This document shows, one piece after another, positions 6,788 through 14,343 of a stretch of 38,065 nucleotides of DNA. The stretch spans positions 1-38,065 of the forward strand of contig CACFCB010000013.1 of the NCBI GenBank assembly GCA_902564695.1. The letters run 5' to 3'. Every line of letters starts with the position of its first letter. The stretch's first letter is position 1. The notes beneath the pieces were generated by a model. It was not told the origin of the DNA. It saw only the letters and a list, made by a program, of their open reading frames with translations, and did not search any database. The DNA comes from an uncultured Prochlorococcus sp. (GTDB lineage Bacteria; Cyanobacteriota; Cyanobacteriia; PCC-6307; Cyanobiaceae). A program made the position numbers and the translations under genes.

Positions 6788-6964
6788 ATGGGTGAAATTC
6801 AAACATACTCTTCAAACTCAGGAGATTTTAATTTCCTTTTCGTTCTAATTATTGTTGGGACTTATATTCTTTATGAGGTTGGAAAAGCAATATTGGACAA
6901 CAACGATGATGATGACATGGATGGAGGAATGACGATGCGTGTAGCAGATGGAGCACAGGCCTGA
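6788..6964 (+). CDS. 58-aa one-helix protein with Asp-run/GG/Met tail
   Basis: A polar start, a helix (about residues 15-34, FLFVLIIVGTYILYEVGKAI), then NNDDDDMDGGMTMRVADGAQ. Second member of the Asp-run/Gly/Met tail group (see 4180-4356 and 14061-14216), with the same length as the first. It follows a basic-tailed membrane protein by 2 bases, so an acidic-tail and a basic-tail protein are made together and may interact; that is inference. Confidence 0.6.
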   Translation: MGEIQTYSSNSGDFNFLFVLIIVGTYILYEVGKAILDNNDDDDMDGGMTMRVADGAQA

Positions 6965-7072
6965 ATTGACAACCAGAATAATAGGTACTTATTGACTACA
7001 AAAATTTGACGTCTCTAAATAGGTTTAAGGGTGAATTGAATATATAATTAGTCATCTATTTAATTAAAAATT

Positions 7073-7210
7073 TTGAGCGAAGAAAATATCAAAAGAAAAA
7101 TAGATGCTTTATTAAAAGAACTTCAGGAGAAAACACGTGTTTCGGATGAGGAGATGTTCGAATTAAAAAAAATAATGGAACTAGCAGATTTTTCACAAGA
7201 CCAAGAATAA
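7073..7210 (+). CDS. 45-residue helical soluble protein
   Basis: Starts at TTG (no ATG in frame downstream of the upstream stop before Met28). The product is one long amphipathic helix with heptad-like pattern (KRKIDALLKELQEKTRVSDEEM...LKKIMELADF). Likely a small coiled-coil protein. Unknown role. Confidence 0.45.
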   Translation: MSEENIKRKIDALLKELQEKTRVSDEEMFELKKIMELADFSQDQE

Positions 7211-7239
7211 TTTATGTATAAGTAGGGATGAATGAAGGT

Positions 7240-7392
7240 CTAGCGAGATGCGAGTTTTGACCAAATAAGCAGTACCAACACGTTAAACAATGCATATCCA
7301 AAAGCAATTTGCATTTGGTAAAAATATCCAACAATCGAAGAGGATCCCAAAATGATCAAACTAGTAATAATAATATCTCTTGAAAAATTCAC
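7240..7392 (-). CDS. 50-residue two-helix membrane protein
   Basis: GTG start. Two hydrophobic segments (IIITSLIILGSSSIVGYFY and IAFGYALFNVLVLLIW) with a short turn and a basic end (SKLASR). No domain recognised. Moderate confidence because of size and start codon. Confidence 0.4.
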   Translation of the reverse strand: MNFSRDIIITSLIILGSSSIVGYFYQMQIAFGYALFNVLVLLIWSKLASR

Positions 7393-7435
7393 CTAAAATA
7401 ATCAGGCACTATAAATATTCAGATTGAAAATAAAA

Positions 7436-7594
7436 TCATGAAAGTCTTATTTGATTTTCAATCGAATAAGCATTGCTTGTGCAGGTCTCATTACCTATAA
7501 CTTGAGAAACAGCAATAACTAGAAGACTTAGAGAACCAACCGCTAGAGACATTGTTCTAATAGCACTGGCTTTCTTAGAGATTTTCTTGCTCAT
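7436..7594 (-). CDS. 52-residue signal-anchored small protein
   Basis: A basic start (MSKKISKKASAIRT), a hydrophobic stretch (SLAVGSLSLLVIAVSQVIG) and a short polar tail with a single Cys (NETCTSNAYS). It reads as an exported or inner-membrane mini-protein. Unknown function. Confidence 0.45.
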   Translation of the reverse strand: MSKKISKKASAIRTMSLAVGSLSLLVIAVSQVIGNETCTSNAYSIENQIRLS

Positions 7595-7744
7595 ATCAAA
7601 AAATCTTGATGAAATAAGAATATGTCAACTATCCAAGCATAAAAGAGTATCTATTGATACCTAGTAGAAATAATTACCTAAAAATTATTAGAACAATTCT
7701 GAATAGAACTAAATCAACTGAAAACTAGATTTAAATTGATTACT

Positions 7745-8030
7745 TTACTTACATGCTTGCGATGGTTGTTGCGAGCTTTCTTTTAACAGTTCAATCCAAT
7801 CTTGCAAAGAATTTAATGAGTCAATATTTAATTGGTAATAAACCTATCTACCAGTTTGCCTATCGGTAATCAAACCTGCGTCTTAAAAACTTTTAAATGA
7901 AAGATATTTTCGATTGCGCCAATCCAATTTCATTAATCAAGTCACAAACACATCGTTCTCCTCCTGAGAGAGACTTAATGATTTGCAATCGAAATGGATC
8001 AGATAAAACTTTTAGAAATTTCCTGGACAT
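7745..8030 (-). pseudogene. arsR: arsR pseudogene (ArsR/SmtB-family repressor)
   Basis: The translation starts as a normal ArsR repressor: KFLKVLSDPFRLQIIKSLSG, then GERCVCDLINEIGLAQSKIS with the C-V-C metal motif, and FHLK of the recognition helix. Within a T/A run at about 7881-7890 one base is missing and the frame shifts; the expected continuation DAGLITDRQTGR follows in another frame, then an in-frame TAG at 7844-7846 sits where a Trp is usual, before VYYQLNIDSLNSLQDWIELL and the end. Two independent lesions make a sequencing error unlikely. It would have been divergent from gap-arsJ, which it presumably repressed until arsenic bound. Confidence 0.85.
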
Positions 8031-8074
8031 TGAATTTTTCAAGCACTACTTAACTCTTTGTCTCTGTGGCCATC

Positions 8075-8097
8075 AAAAAAAAAAAAAAAAAAAAAAA
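8075..8097 (+). repeat. Uninterrupted A23 tract followed by TA repeats
   Basis: Twenty-three consecutive A followed by (TA)-rich sequence, in the spacer between the arsR remnant and gap. Such a tract is rigid, prone to slippage, and lies upstream of the presumed promoter, so length variants could change gap-arsJ expression. Confidence 0.9.
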
Positions 8098-8160
8098 TAT
8101 ATATATAATCACATGATAAAACAAACCGCAGAAAAAGCTTGTATCAACAAACCTCTATAT

Positions 8161-8176
8161 ATCAACATAAATTGAT
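8161..8176. promoter_or_regulatory. Putative ArsR operator upstream of gap-arsJ
   Basis: ATCAACATAAATTGAT is a perfect ATCAA-N6-TTGAT inverted repeat, 51 bases before the gap start. From memory this matches the inverted-repeat type bound by many bacterial ArsR repressors. The same spacing recurs twice upstream of pstS at 12331-12364. Confidence 0.6.
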
Positions 8177-8227
8177 ATGAGGAATATAATCATTTATTGA
8201 TTCACTCAATCAACTCATTTACACATT

Positions 8228-9253
8228 ATGCGAATCGGTATTAATGGTTTTGGTCGTATAGGACGACTAGTCCTTAGAGCGCTCTGGGGTAGAGAAAATA
8301 TCGAGATTACACATATCAACGATCCATTTGGTGATGCAAAGGGAGCTGCGCATTTACTTGAATTTGATTCAGTTCATGGTCGTTGGAACAAATCAATAAG
8401 CAACGACCAAAACAACCTGAGTATTGAAGGTCAGTCAATATCCTTTTCTAAGGAAAGAGATTTTATAAAAGTCCCATGGAATGAGTCAGGGGTAAAGATA
8501 ATTCTCGAATGCTCAGGCAAATTTAAAACCCCTCAAACATTAAATCCATATTTCGAAACTCTCGGTATGAAAAGAGTTGTCGTTGCATGTCCAGTTAAAG
8601 GAGAAATCCAGGGAGAGGATGCTCTAAATATCGTCTACGGTATTAATCATGGTTTATACGAGCCCAACAAACATCGCTTAGTAACAGCTGCATCCTGCAC
8701 AACTAATTGCTTAGCTCCCGTTATAAAAGTTGTTAATCAAGCTTTTGGTATCAAGCATGGAAGCATTACAACACTTCATGATTTAACCAATACACAGGTA
8801 ATTGTTGATTCATTTAAGCCAGATTTAAGAAGAGCCAGAAGCGGATCACAAAGTTTAATACCAACAACTACAGGTTCGGCAAAAGCGATAGGGATGATTT
8901 TCCCAGAATTGCAAGGCAAATTAAATGGCCATGCAGTTCGAGTTCCTCTCCTCAATGGATCTTTAACTGATGCTGTATTTGAATTAGAGAAAGAGGTAAC
9001 GCAAGAAGAAGTCAATCATGTGTTCAAAGAAGCTTCAGAAGGAGAGCTAAATGGAATACTCGGTTATGAAGAAAAGCCACTTGTCTCAATCGATTATGTC
9101 AATGACTCAAGGAGTTCAATCATTGATGCTCTCTCAACCATGGTCGTCAACGAAACTCAACTGAAAGTTTATATTTGGTATGACAATGAATGGGGGTATA
9201 GCTGTCGAATGGCTGATCTCGTTTGCCATGTCATAAATCTCGAAAAAGGTTAA
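8228..9253 (+). CDS. gap: ArsJ-associated glyceraldehyde-3-phosphate dehydrogenase
   Basis: A 341-residue type I GAPDH. Seen: NAD-binding start [13 protein letters not shown], catalytic Cys157 in ASCTTNC, His184 in [10 protein letters not shown], and the ending [16 protein letters not shown]. The HDLTNTQ form differs from HAYTATQ of glycolytic GAPDH and is, as I recall, typical of ArsJ-linked enzymes. In that system GAPDH uses arsenate instead of phosphate to form unstable 1-arseno-3-phosphoglycerate, which ArsJ exports. The MFS gene begins 10 bases downstream, so the two form an operon. An ArsR-type operator lies upstream while arsR itself is broken. A housekeeping role is less likely given the neighbour. 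Confidence 0.9.
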   Translation: MRIGINGFGRIGRLVLRALWGRENIEITHINDPFGDAKGAAHLLEFDSVHGRWNKSISNDQNNLSIEGQSISFSKERDFIKVPWNESGVKIILECSGKFKTPQTLNPYFETLGMKRVVVACPVKGEIQGEDALNIVYGINHGLYEPNKHRLVTAASCTTNCLAPVIKVVNQAFGIKHGSITTLHDLTNTQVIVDSFKPDLRRARSGSQSLIPTTTGSAKAIGMIFPELQGKLNGHAVRVPLLNGSLTDAVFELEKEVTQEEVNHVFKEASEGELNGILGYEEKPLVSIDYVNDSRSSIIDALSTMVVNETQLKVYIWYDNEWGYSCRMADLVCHVINLEKG

Positions 9254-9263
9254 AAATAAAAAT

Positions 9264-10517
9264 ATGCGATTAACGGCATTGCAACAATATGGAATCGTAA
9301 CGACCAACTATTGGGCATTCACGCTGACAGATGGTGCTCTAAGGATGCTAGTGATTTTTCACTTTCACAGCCTTGGATATACAACCTTAGAAATCGCATT
9401 CTTATTCCTTTTTTACGAGTTCTTTGGCGTTATCACTAATCTCTATGGTGGATGGATTGGAGCAAGGTATGGATTACGTCTAACACTTTGGGTCGGGACT
9501 CTTTTACAAATCGGTGCCTTATTGATGTTGATACCCGTTTCAAGTGGTTGGTCGAAACTTTTGAGTGTCATTTATGTCATGGTTGCTCAAGCAATTAGTG
9601 GTATAGCAAAAGATCTAAATAAGATGAGTGCTAAAAGTGCCATCAAAACTGTAGTTCCAGACTCCTCAGAAGACGATGGTGGAAATAATCAATTATTTAA
9701 ATGGGTAGCCATCTTAACTGGTTCAAAAAATGCACTCAAAGGAGTTGGCTTCTTTCTTGGTGGGCTTTTGCTTACAAGTTTTGGTTTTAATACAGCAGTT
9801 GAATTAATGGCAATCGGATTAGCTGTTTCGTTTTTAATGACATTGATTTTGCCTGGAGATATTGGAAAGATGAAAAGCAAACCCATATTTAAAGACTTAT
9901 TTTCTAAATCTCAAGGGATCAACGTCCTATCTTTTGCACGTTTTTTTCTCTTTGGGGCGAGAGACGTATGGTTCGTCGTAGCACTTCCTGTTTTTCTTGA
10001 AACGTATTTAAATTGGAATTTTTCTGAGATTGGAGCGTTCCTAGGTTTATGGGTTATTGGTTATGGCTTTATCCAAGCGTTTGCACCGTCTTTAAGAAAT
10101 TTATGGGGAAATAAAACAAGTCCAGGAGTTGCTTCTGTTCAATTTTGGAGTGCTGTCTTAACTGCGTTACCTGCGCTAATAGCAATAGCACTATGGCGAC
10201 AAAACAATCCAGAAATAGCAATTACCGTTGGATTAATACTATTTGGATTCGTTTTTGCAATGAACTCATCAATACATTCATATATGGTTCTTGCTTATAC
10301 AGACAAGGATAACGTAAGTCTAAACGTGGGCTTCTATTACATGGCAAATGCAGCAGGGAGACTTATTGGTACGCTCTTATCTGGTGTCCTATTTTTGCTT
10401 GGGAGCAATGCCTCTATAGGAATGCAAGTTTGTTTATGGTGTTCAAGCTTGTTTTTATTCATTTCTTTATTTATAAGCCTACGACTACCATTAGTATCAA
10501 CGAAAAAAGTCTACTAA
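9264..10517 (+). CDS. arsJ: ArsJ organoarsenical efflux permease (MFS)
   Basis: A 417-residue major facilitator protein with about twelve hydrophobic segments. Seen: TLTDGALRMLVIFHFHSLGY at the start, YEFFGVITNLYGGWIGARYG in the loop 2-3 region, GIAKDLNKMSAKSAIK in the central part, FGARDVWFVVALPVF, and YYMANAAGRLIGTLLSGVLF near the end. These match ArsJ, which moves 1-arseno-3-phosphoglycerate out of the cell, giving net arsenate detoxification. Ten bases separate it from gap upstream. Length is normal for ArsJ and the frame is intact. Marine cyanobacteria need this because their high-affinity phosphate uptake also brings in arsenate; the phosphate-binding protein gene lies 0.8 kb downstream. 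Confidence 0.9.
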   Translation: MRLTALQQYGIVTTNYWAFTLTDGALRMLVIFHFHSLGYTTLEIAFLFLFYEFFGVITNLYGGWIGARYGLRLTLWVGTLLQIGALLMLIPVSSGWSKLLSVIYVMVAQAISGIAKDLNKMSAKSAIKTVVPDSSEDDGGNNQLFKWVAILTGSKNALKGVGFFLGGLLLTSFGFNTAVELMAIGLAVSFLMTLILPGDIGKMKSKPIFKDLFSKSQGINVLSFARFFLFGARDVWFVVALPVFLETYLNWNFSEIGAFLGLWVIGYGFIQAFAPSLRNLWGNKTSPGVASVQFWSAVLTALPALIAIALWRQNNPEIAITVGLILFGFVFAMNSSIHSYMVLAYTDKDNVSLNVGFYYMANAAGRLIGTLLSGVLFLLGSNASIGMQVCLWCSSLFLFISLFISLRLPLVSTKKVY

Positions 10518-10558
10518 GCTCTTTGCGATTTCTATTAGACGGGATGGAAGTAAATTTT

Positions 10559-10936
10559 TTATTTTTGTAGACAATCAAAATAAGGTTGTTTTTTGGCTTT
10601 TTTCTGTTTTATACATACATCAATTTTATCTAATTCTGTATTTGAACGATTGGTTTCATTTAGTTTAATATTTTTATTTGACTTAATAGAGCGCTCGTTC
10701 ACACCTTTATTAATATTTTCTGAATTATCTAAATTATTTTGAGTTGACTTATTATCAATAGATTTTTTCAAATCGATTGCACATCCAGAAATAGGAAGAC
10801 CTTGAGCTTTTTTCAGTTCAATACATTGATCTAACTTCTCTAATTCTGATTGTTTCAAATTTTTTATTTGATCTTTCTCAGGACAACCTGTTAAGAAAAT
10901 CAGAAAAACAGGTGACAAGACAAGGAAGCGTTTCAT
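10559..10936 (-). CDS. Small lipoprotein with duplicated Cys motif
   Basis: 125 residues. The N terminus MKRFLVLSPVFLIFLTGC carries a lipobox (L-T-G-C), so it is probably lipid-anchored to the outer or plasma membrane. The mature part has two related segments: KLDQCIELKKAQGLPISGC near the start and KIDVCIKQKKAKKQPYFDC at the end, separated by an Asn/Lys/Ser-rich linker. Each has two Cys with the same 13-residue gap, suggesting an internal duplication and two small disulfide modules. It converges on arsJ. Unknown function. Confidence 0.7.
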   Translation of the reverse strand: MKRFLVLSPVFLIFLTGCPEKDQIKNLKQSELEKLDQCIELKKAQGLPISGCAIDLKKSIDNKSTQNNLDNSENINKGVNERSIKSNKNIKLNETNRSNTELDKIDVCIKQKKAKKQPYFDCLQK

Positions 10937-10998
10937 GTAATCGTTTATTTATTTGAATCATACTTTATAAAAAATATTAATTAGAGATTAGGAAAAAA

Positions 10999-11196
10999 TT
11001 ACTGAACCTCTGATTCTCTATCATACTTGAGTCCAGCTTCATTCATCCAAGCAGCTTTTGTTTTACAGTTTTTATCATGCTCAGCAAGATGTAATCCCTC
11101 AATCGAAATAAATAAAACTAGCAATGAGACAGGAAACCACCAGACAGGAGAACTAACTATTTGCTTCCAATTATTTCGTAATTCATTATTTTTCAT
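10999..11196 (-). CDS. 65-residue single-helix membrane protein
   Basis: A polar N terminus (MKNNELRNNWKQIV), one helix (SSPVWWFPVSLLVLFISIEG), then HLAEHDKNCKTKAAWMNEAG and a charged end. Same strand as the lipoprotein and pstS. No family recognised. Confidence 0.5.
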   Translation of the reverse strand: MKNNELRNNWKQIVSSPVWWFPVSLLVLFISIEGLHLAEHDKNCKTKAAWMNEAGLKYDRESEVQ

Positions 11197-11255
11197 ATTA
11201 AAGAACTTTTTTTAAGTTTAAGTTATGAAGCTACAACTAGCAAAATAAAAAGATT

Positions 11256-11285
11256 TTAGAAAGGATGCGTTAGCCTTCTTTCTAA
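11256..11285 (-). terminator. Terminator of pstS
   Basis: TTAGAAAG and CTTTCTAA form an 8-bp stem extended inward by GG/CC. Read on the minus strand it follows the pstS stop by 17 bases and is followed by a T-rich stretch. Confidence 0.65.
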
Positions 11286-11302
11286 TATTATGAGGATTTA
11301 AT

Positions 11303-12307
11303 TTACTTACCAATACGCCTTACGGCAGCGCGCGACTTAGCAAGAATTTCACCTTTTAAAGATACAAACCCAAGAGAAGGAGCCTTATCCTGGGCTTTAT
11401 CACTTAGTAGATAGTTAAGTGAATCTTGAATGGCTTGCGTGTTTCTACCATTACCAGTTTCATAAGCAAGGACCCAAGTCAAAGTAGCAATCGGGTATGC
11501 CCCCTTGGCTTTAGGGTTAGGGTTATTACCGGCTAAATTTTTATCTAGTTGTATTTCATTAAGAGCTATCGCACCAGCCTCAGTAGTTGGTTGTAAGAAC
11601 TCTCCTGATAAATTCTGAAGAGCGGCTGCTTTAATTTCACCTGTAATATATGACTGGTTTACATAACCAATTGCACCGGAAGTGTTACGAATAACACCAG
11701 CGACACCTGCGTTACCTTTAGCACCAACGCCAGAAGGCCAGGCAACAGATTTACCTATTCCTAGAGACCAGGTCTTTGAAAAAGCTTGCATGGAATTTGT
11801 AAAAGCCTTCGTAGTACCAGAGCCATCTGAACGATGCGTCCAAGTTAGTTTTCCTTCAGGGCAACCAACCTCTTTCCAGTTTGTAATTTTACCCATAGCG
11901 ACACGAACAGCTTGTTCTTGAGTAAGTTTAAGATCGCAATCGTAGTTATAACCAAAGGCAATAGTGCCACCAACCATTGGAATTTGAACTAATCCACGTG
12001 ATACTTTTGCAATATCTGTTGCTTTCATCGGATCATCAGACGCACCGAAATTAACGGTCTCATCAATGAAAGCTTTACGGCCAGAACCAGAACCAACAGC
12101 TTGATAGTTAACACGAGGTCCACCCTCTTTAGCTAAGTCAGAGAACCATCGAGTATAGATTTTAGCGGGAAAAGAGGCGCCAGCTCCGCTGAGTCGAGCA
12201 CCTGCAAAGGCACTTCCACCTGAGCCAAAAATAATTAAAGAGGAAAGAACAAGACTCTTCCTAGCAAAGCTCATCAAAAGTCTGCGACGTAAAAGTAATG
12301 AAAGCAT
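11303..12307 (-). CDS. pstS: Periplasmic phosphate-binding protein PstS/SphX type
   Basis: A 334-residue substrate-binding protein for high-affinity phosphate uptake, delivering phosphate to the PstCAB transporter. Seen: a signal peptide ending near SAFAGA, GAGASFP (residues 41-47), AVGSGSGRKAF (70-80), FGASDDPM (87-94) and the phosphate-binding RSDGSGTT (159-166). The first start (used here) gives an Arg-rich extension; a second Met at residue 12 (MSFARKSL) gives a more usual signal peptide and may be the real start. No pstC, pstA, pstB, phoB or phoR lies nearby, so this is a stand-alone copy. Its promoter carries ArsR-like inverted repeats, not an obvious Pho box, suggesting arsenic-linked control. 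Confidence 0.92.
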   Translation of the reverse strand: MLSLLLRRRLLMSFARKSLVLSSLIIFGSGGSAFAGARLSGAGASFPAKIYTRWFSDLAKEGGPRVNYQAVGSGSGRKAFIDETVNFGASDDPMKATDIAKVSRGLVQIPMVGGTIAFGYNYDCDLKLTQEQAVRVAMGKITNWKEVGCPEGKLTWTHRSDGSGTTKAFTNSMQAFSKTWSLGIGKSVAWPSGVGAKGNAGVAGVIRNTSGAIGYVNQSYITGEIKAAALQNLSGEFLQPTTEAGAIALNEIQLDKNLAGNNPNPKAKGAYPIATLTWVLAYETGNGRNTQAIQDSLNYLLSDKAQDKAPSLGFVSLKGEILAKSRAAVRRIGK

Positions 12308-12330
12308 AGGACGAAAAGGTGTCGATATAG

Positions 12331-12376
12331 ATCAATATTAATTGATACATCAATTGATATTGATCTATCAATTGAT
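12331..12376. promoter_or_regulatory. Cluster of ATCAA...TTGAT inverted repeats upstream of pstS
   Basis: Three overlapping or adjacent repeats occur within 46 bases: ATCAATATTAATTGAT (12331-12346) and ATCAATTGATATTGAT (12349-12364), both ATCAA-N6-TTGAT, and the palindrome ATCAATTGAT (12367-12376). They begin 24 bases before the pstS start. The spacing equals the single site before gap-arsJ, so one ArsR-family regulator could bind both promoters. Binding is inferred. Confidence 0.6.
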
Positions 12377-12469
12377 ATGCCTCTGCGGCAAATAACAAAT
12401 TAAGAATATAAATTACTGCTTGAATGAGCGAAGCGGTATTTTACGAACAATATTAGGATTAATGATTGG

Positions 12470-12652
12470 TTGCAAACCAACCAAAAGAACAATCAAGCAT
12501 TTAATAAGAAGTTGAAAAACAAAGTAAAATATCTTCAAATAATTCTAGTCTTAATAATCGGCACATCTATATCTTTTAGGCAATACAAAAACACATATCC
12601 AGATCCGAGTGAGAGAAAAGATTTGTCTATTAAAGGAATCTTTCTAGATTAA
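12470..12652 (+). CDS. 60-residue single-helix protein
   Basis: The likely start is TTG at 12470; no ATG exists in this frame. A basic, Asn/Lys-rich N terminus, a helix (YLQIILVLIIGTSISF), and a polar tail (PDPSERKDLSIKGIFLD). Reads as a membrane-anchored mini-protein. Start and reality are uncertain. Confidence 0.4.
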   Translation: MQTNQKNNQAFNKKLKNKVKYLQIILVLIIGTSISFRQYKNTYPDPSERKDLSIKGIFLD

Positions 12653-12755
12653 AATTGTTATGTTTACAAAAATATAAAACATAAACAAGGTTTAAATGTA
12701 TCAATTTAGACTAAAGTAAAGAAAGAATGAAGGATTGAAGAAAAGAGGGAACTAA

Positions 12756-12986
12756 ATGAGATGGCCACCGAATGCAGCTTGGACCTCAGCAGTAAAAAGA
12801 GAAGGTTATCGACATTTTGAAGTTAAAAGCTATGGAGGCAAAAAAGATGAACGGTGGGTAGAACTATTCCCAGTTAACAACAACAAAATCCTTATAAGAG
12901 TTCCATGGTCGGAATTAAAAACATACTCAAAGTGGACGAGTGGATGGCTTCAATTGCCAAAAGATGATGATTACGATGGCAACTAA
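12756..12986 (+). CDS. Trp-rich conserved protein (TIGR02450-like)
   Basis: 76 residues with Trp at regular places: MRWPPNAAWTSAV, the strand-like HFEVKSYGGKKDERWVELFP, then ILIRVPWSELKTYSKWTSGW. The order 'W-T-x-V ... HF-x-V ... V-x-L ... I/VPW-x-EL ... W-x-x-GW' matches the small Trp-rich family TIGR02450 found in cyanobacteria and marine bacteria, whose function is not known. Length fits. The right repeat copy begins 30 bases after its stop. Confidence 0.75.
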   Translation: MRWPPNAAWTSAVKREGYRHFEVKSYGGKKDERWVELFPVNNNKILIRVPWSELKTYSKWTSGWLQLPKDDDYDGN

Positions 12987-13071
12987 TCTTTAGAGAAAAT
13001 AAAAAAATATTTCAAGTAATTACTCCTACACAGACGGTAGCTGTTTGTTCTTATATTTTTGAACTTCTTAG

Positions 13072-13115
13072 GACAATCTTCTTTTTATACTGAGCTTTTA
13101 GAAGATTGTCTTTTT
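13072..13115 (+). terminator. Rho-independent terminator in right repeat
   Basis: Identical to the one at 2407-2450: 11-bp stem and T-run. Confidence 0.7.
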
Positions 13116-13267
13116 GAGTAATAACGTCAGTGCCCCCCCAGAAGCCAATCAATTGATTGTCTGACGTAAAATTATTTTAAAACTACCTTTTCTTCGTTGG
13201 TTTTGTAGGACCGTACGTCTTGGTTAGGTAAACCCTAGAAATAATAATCTCTTGAGATTTGATATTT

Positions 13268-13293
13268 AAAAAGGGCCCCTAGAGGCCCTTTTC
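13268..13293. terminator. Second terminator in right repeat
   Basis: Identical to 2603-2628: AAAAGGGCC / GGCCCTTTT stem. Confidence 0.7.
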
Positions 13294-13681
13294 TTTACCG
13301 ATTCTTTTTGGAAGCCTCTGGATTTGGCAACCTGGGGCCAAGTTTCTAGTTGCAAGGCTTTTTTACTCCGTTAGGGCACCTAAACGATGCAGAGGAGTTT
13401 CGACTGAATTGACGCACCTATATCATTGATCCTTGTCGCATCAGACGAATAGCCCACTTATTTATTGAGAATGTTGGAGCAGGAACCAGAATTCAGTTCG
13501 CTTCTCTTAAATACTCAGGTGGAGTGTCGACCATTATTGGTACCTCTGAACTCAACAAACATATCTTTGCTCTGTTTGCCCCTCAATGCAATCAGCCTTA
13601 ATGCCCATTGCATTTCCACTTAACCTGATCAAAAATATTAAGTTTGGGATAAAGCTAAGATCTAATTAATAAACCAAAAAA

Positions 13682-13876
13682 ATGACTCAGTCTCCAGAGA
13701 AAAAGAAGGAAATGAGCTTAATAAAAAAAGCTGGTAAATGGGCTCCATTTGTCGGAGGAACATGGATTGTTCTGAATATTGTGGTTCCATTAGCTCTTCT
13801 TCGTATTCCAGCAGTCCAAAAATACTTAGTAGTACTGGAGAACAAACTTCCTTTTGATATTCCAGGTATTGGTTAG
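13682..13876 (+). CDS. 64-aa membrane protein ending PF-x-x-PG-x-G
   Basis: A basic N terminus (SPEKKKEMSLIKKAGKW), a hydrophobic segment (APFVGGTWIVLNIVVPLALL) and a tail ending KLPFDIPGIG. The C terminus resembles FPFIPGFG and FPFPPGLG of the secreted small proteins at 5376-5636 and 14344-14592. It starts at the very edge of the right repeat copy, so the repeat probably contributes its leader or promoter. The next gene starts directly after its stop codon. Confidence 0.55.
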   Translation: MTQSPEKKKEMSLIKKAGKWAPFVGGTWIVLNIVVPLALLRIPAVQKYLVVLENKLPFDIPGIG

Positions 13877-14056
13877 ATGTCAATAGAGATCATTTGTTTT
13901 TTCTTGCTTGGTATTGCAGCACTGCTTCTAAATGCTGGACTCGACGCTCAAGTTCTTCCAATCTTTTGGCTAATTCTTCCATTAGTAATCAAATTAAGTT
14001 TCGACAATATAACCAGAAAGCTCTCCTCCACAACAAAAAAACAAAATAGAGGCTAA
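13877..14056 (+). CDS. 59-residue two-helix membrane protein
   Basis: Begins on the base after the previous stop codon. Two hydrophobic segments (IEIICFFLLGIAALLLNAG and QVLPIFWLILPLVIKL) and a polar, basic tail. Part of a three-gene run 13682-14216 of tiny membrane proteins. Unknown function. Confidence 0.5.
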   Translation: MSIEIICFFLLGIAALLLNAGLDAQVLPIFWLILPLVIKLSFDNITRKLSSTTKKQNRG

Positions 14057-14060
14057 GGTC

Positions 14061-14216
14061 GTGAAAATTAGCCGCAAAGCTTTGAACGAGTTACAAGAAT
14101 TGATGCTATCAGGATCATTGGCTGTATTTGCTATTACCTGGCTATTTTTTGGTTTTGGGGATGACGATGATGATGGAGGCGGGATGATGAGACCTGTCAG
14201 ACAAAATGCAGATTAA
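14061..14216 (+). CDS. 51-aa one-helix protein with Asp-run/GGG/Met tail
   Basis: GTG start 4 bases after the previous stop. A basic amphipathic N terminus, one helix (SGSLAVFAITWLFFGFG), then DDDDDGGGMMRPVRQNAD. Third member of the Asp-run/Gly/Met group, and the closest in tail to 4180-4356 (DDDDDFGGGKMIP). As at 6609-6964 it is the downstream partner of another tiny membrane protein. Confidence 0.6.
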   Translation: MKISRKALNELQELMLSGSLAVFAITWLFFGFGDDDDDGGGMMRPVRQNAD

Positions 14217-14343
14217 AATCAGTTGCGAATAAGAAAGAAAAACCCACAAACTAATTAAGACAATCCAAAACGTATTTTTACAAGTCCTAAAGCTAATCAG
14301 ACTTCTGATCAAGGATTAGCCTAAGTAATGAGAGCATATATAT

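Larger units (their letters stand above)
13016..13678 (+). repeat. 663-bp direct repeat, right copy
   Basis: Same orientation as 2351-3013, about 99.5% identical. It ends 3 bases before the start codon of the small gene at 13682, whereas the left copy is followed by unrelated sequence. Between the copies lie about 10 kb with the arsenic/phosphate module, the Hli pair and the PTOX remnant. Recombination between the copies would remove exactly 10,665 bases. Confidence 0.95.

Noticed and set aside
6605-6802. Minus-strand 65-codon frame overlapping the small genes at 6609-6785
   Set aside because: Composition is Pro/Ile-biased and it is the exact antisense of a better plus-strand gene with operon context.
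7897-8175. 92-codon plus-strand frame including a poly-Lys run
   Set aside because: It is antisense to the arsR remnant and runs through the A23 tract; no protein character.
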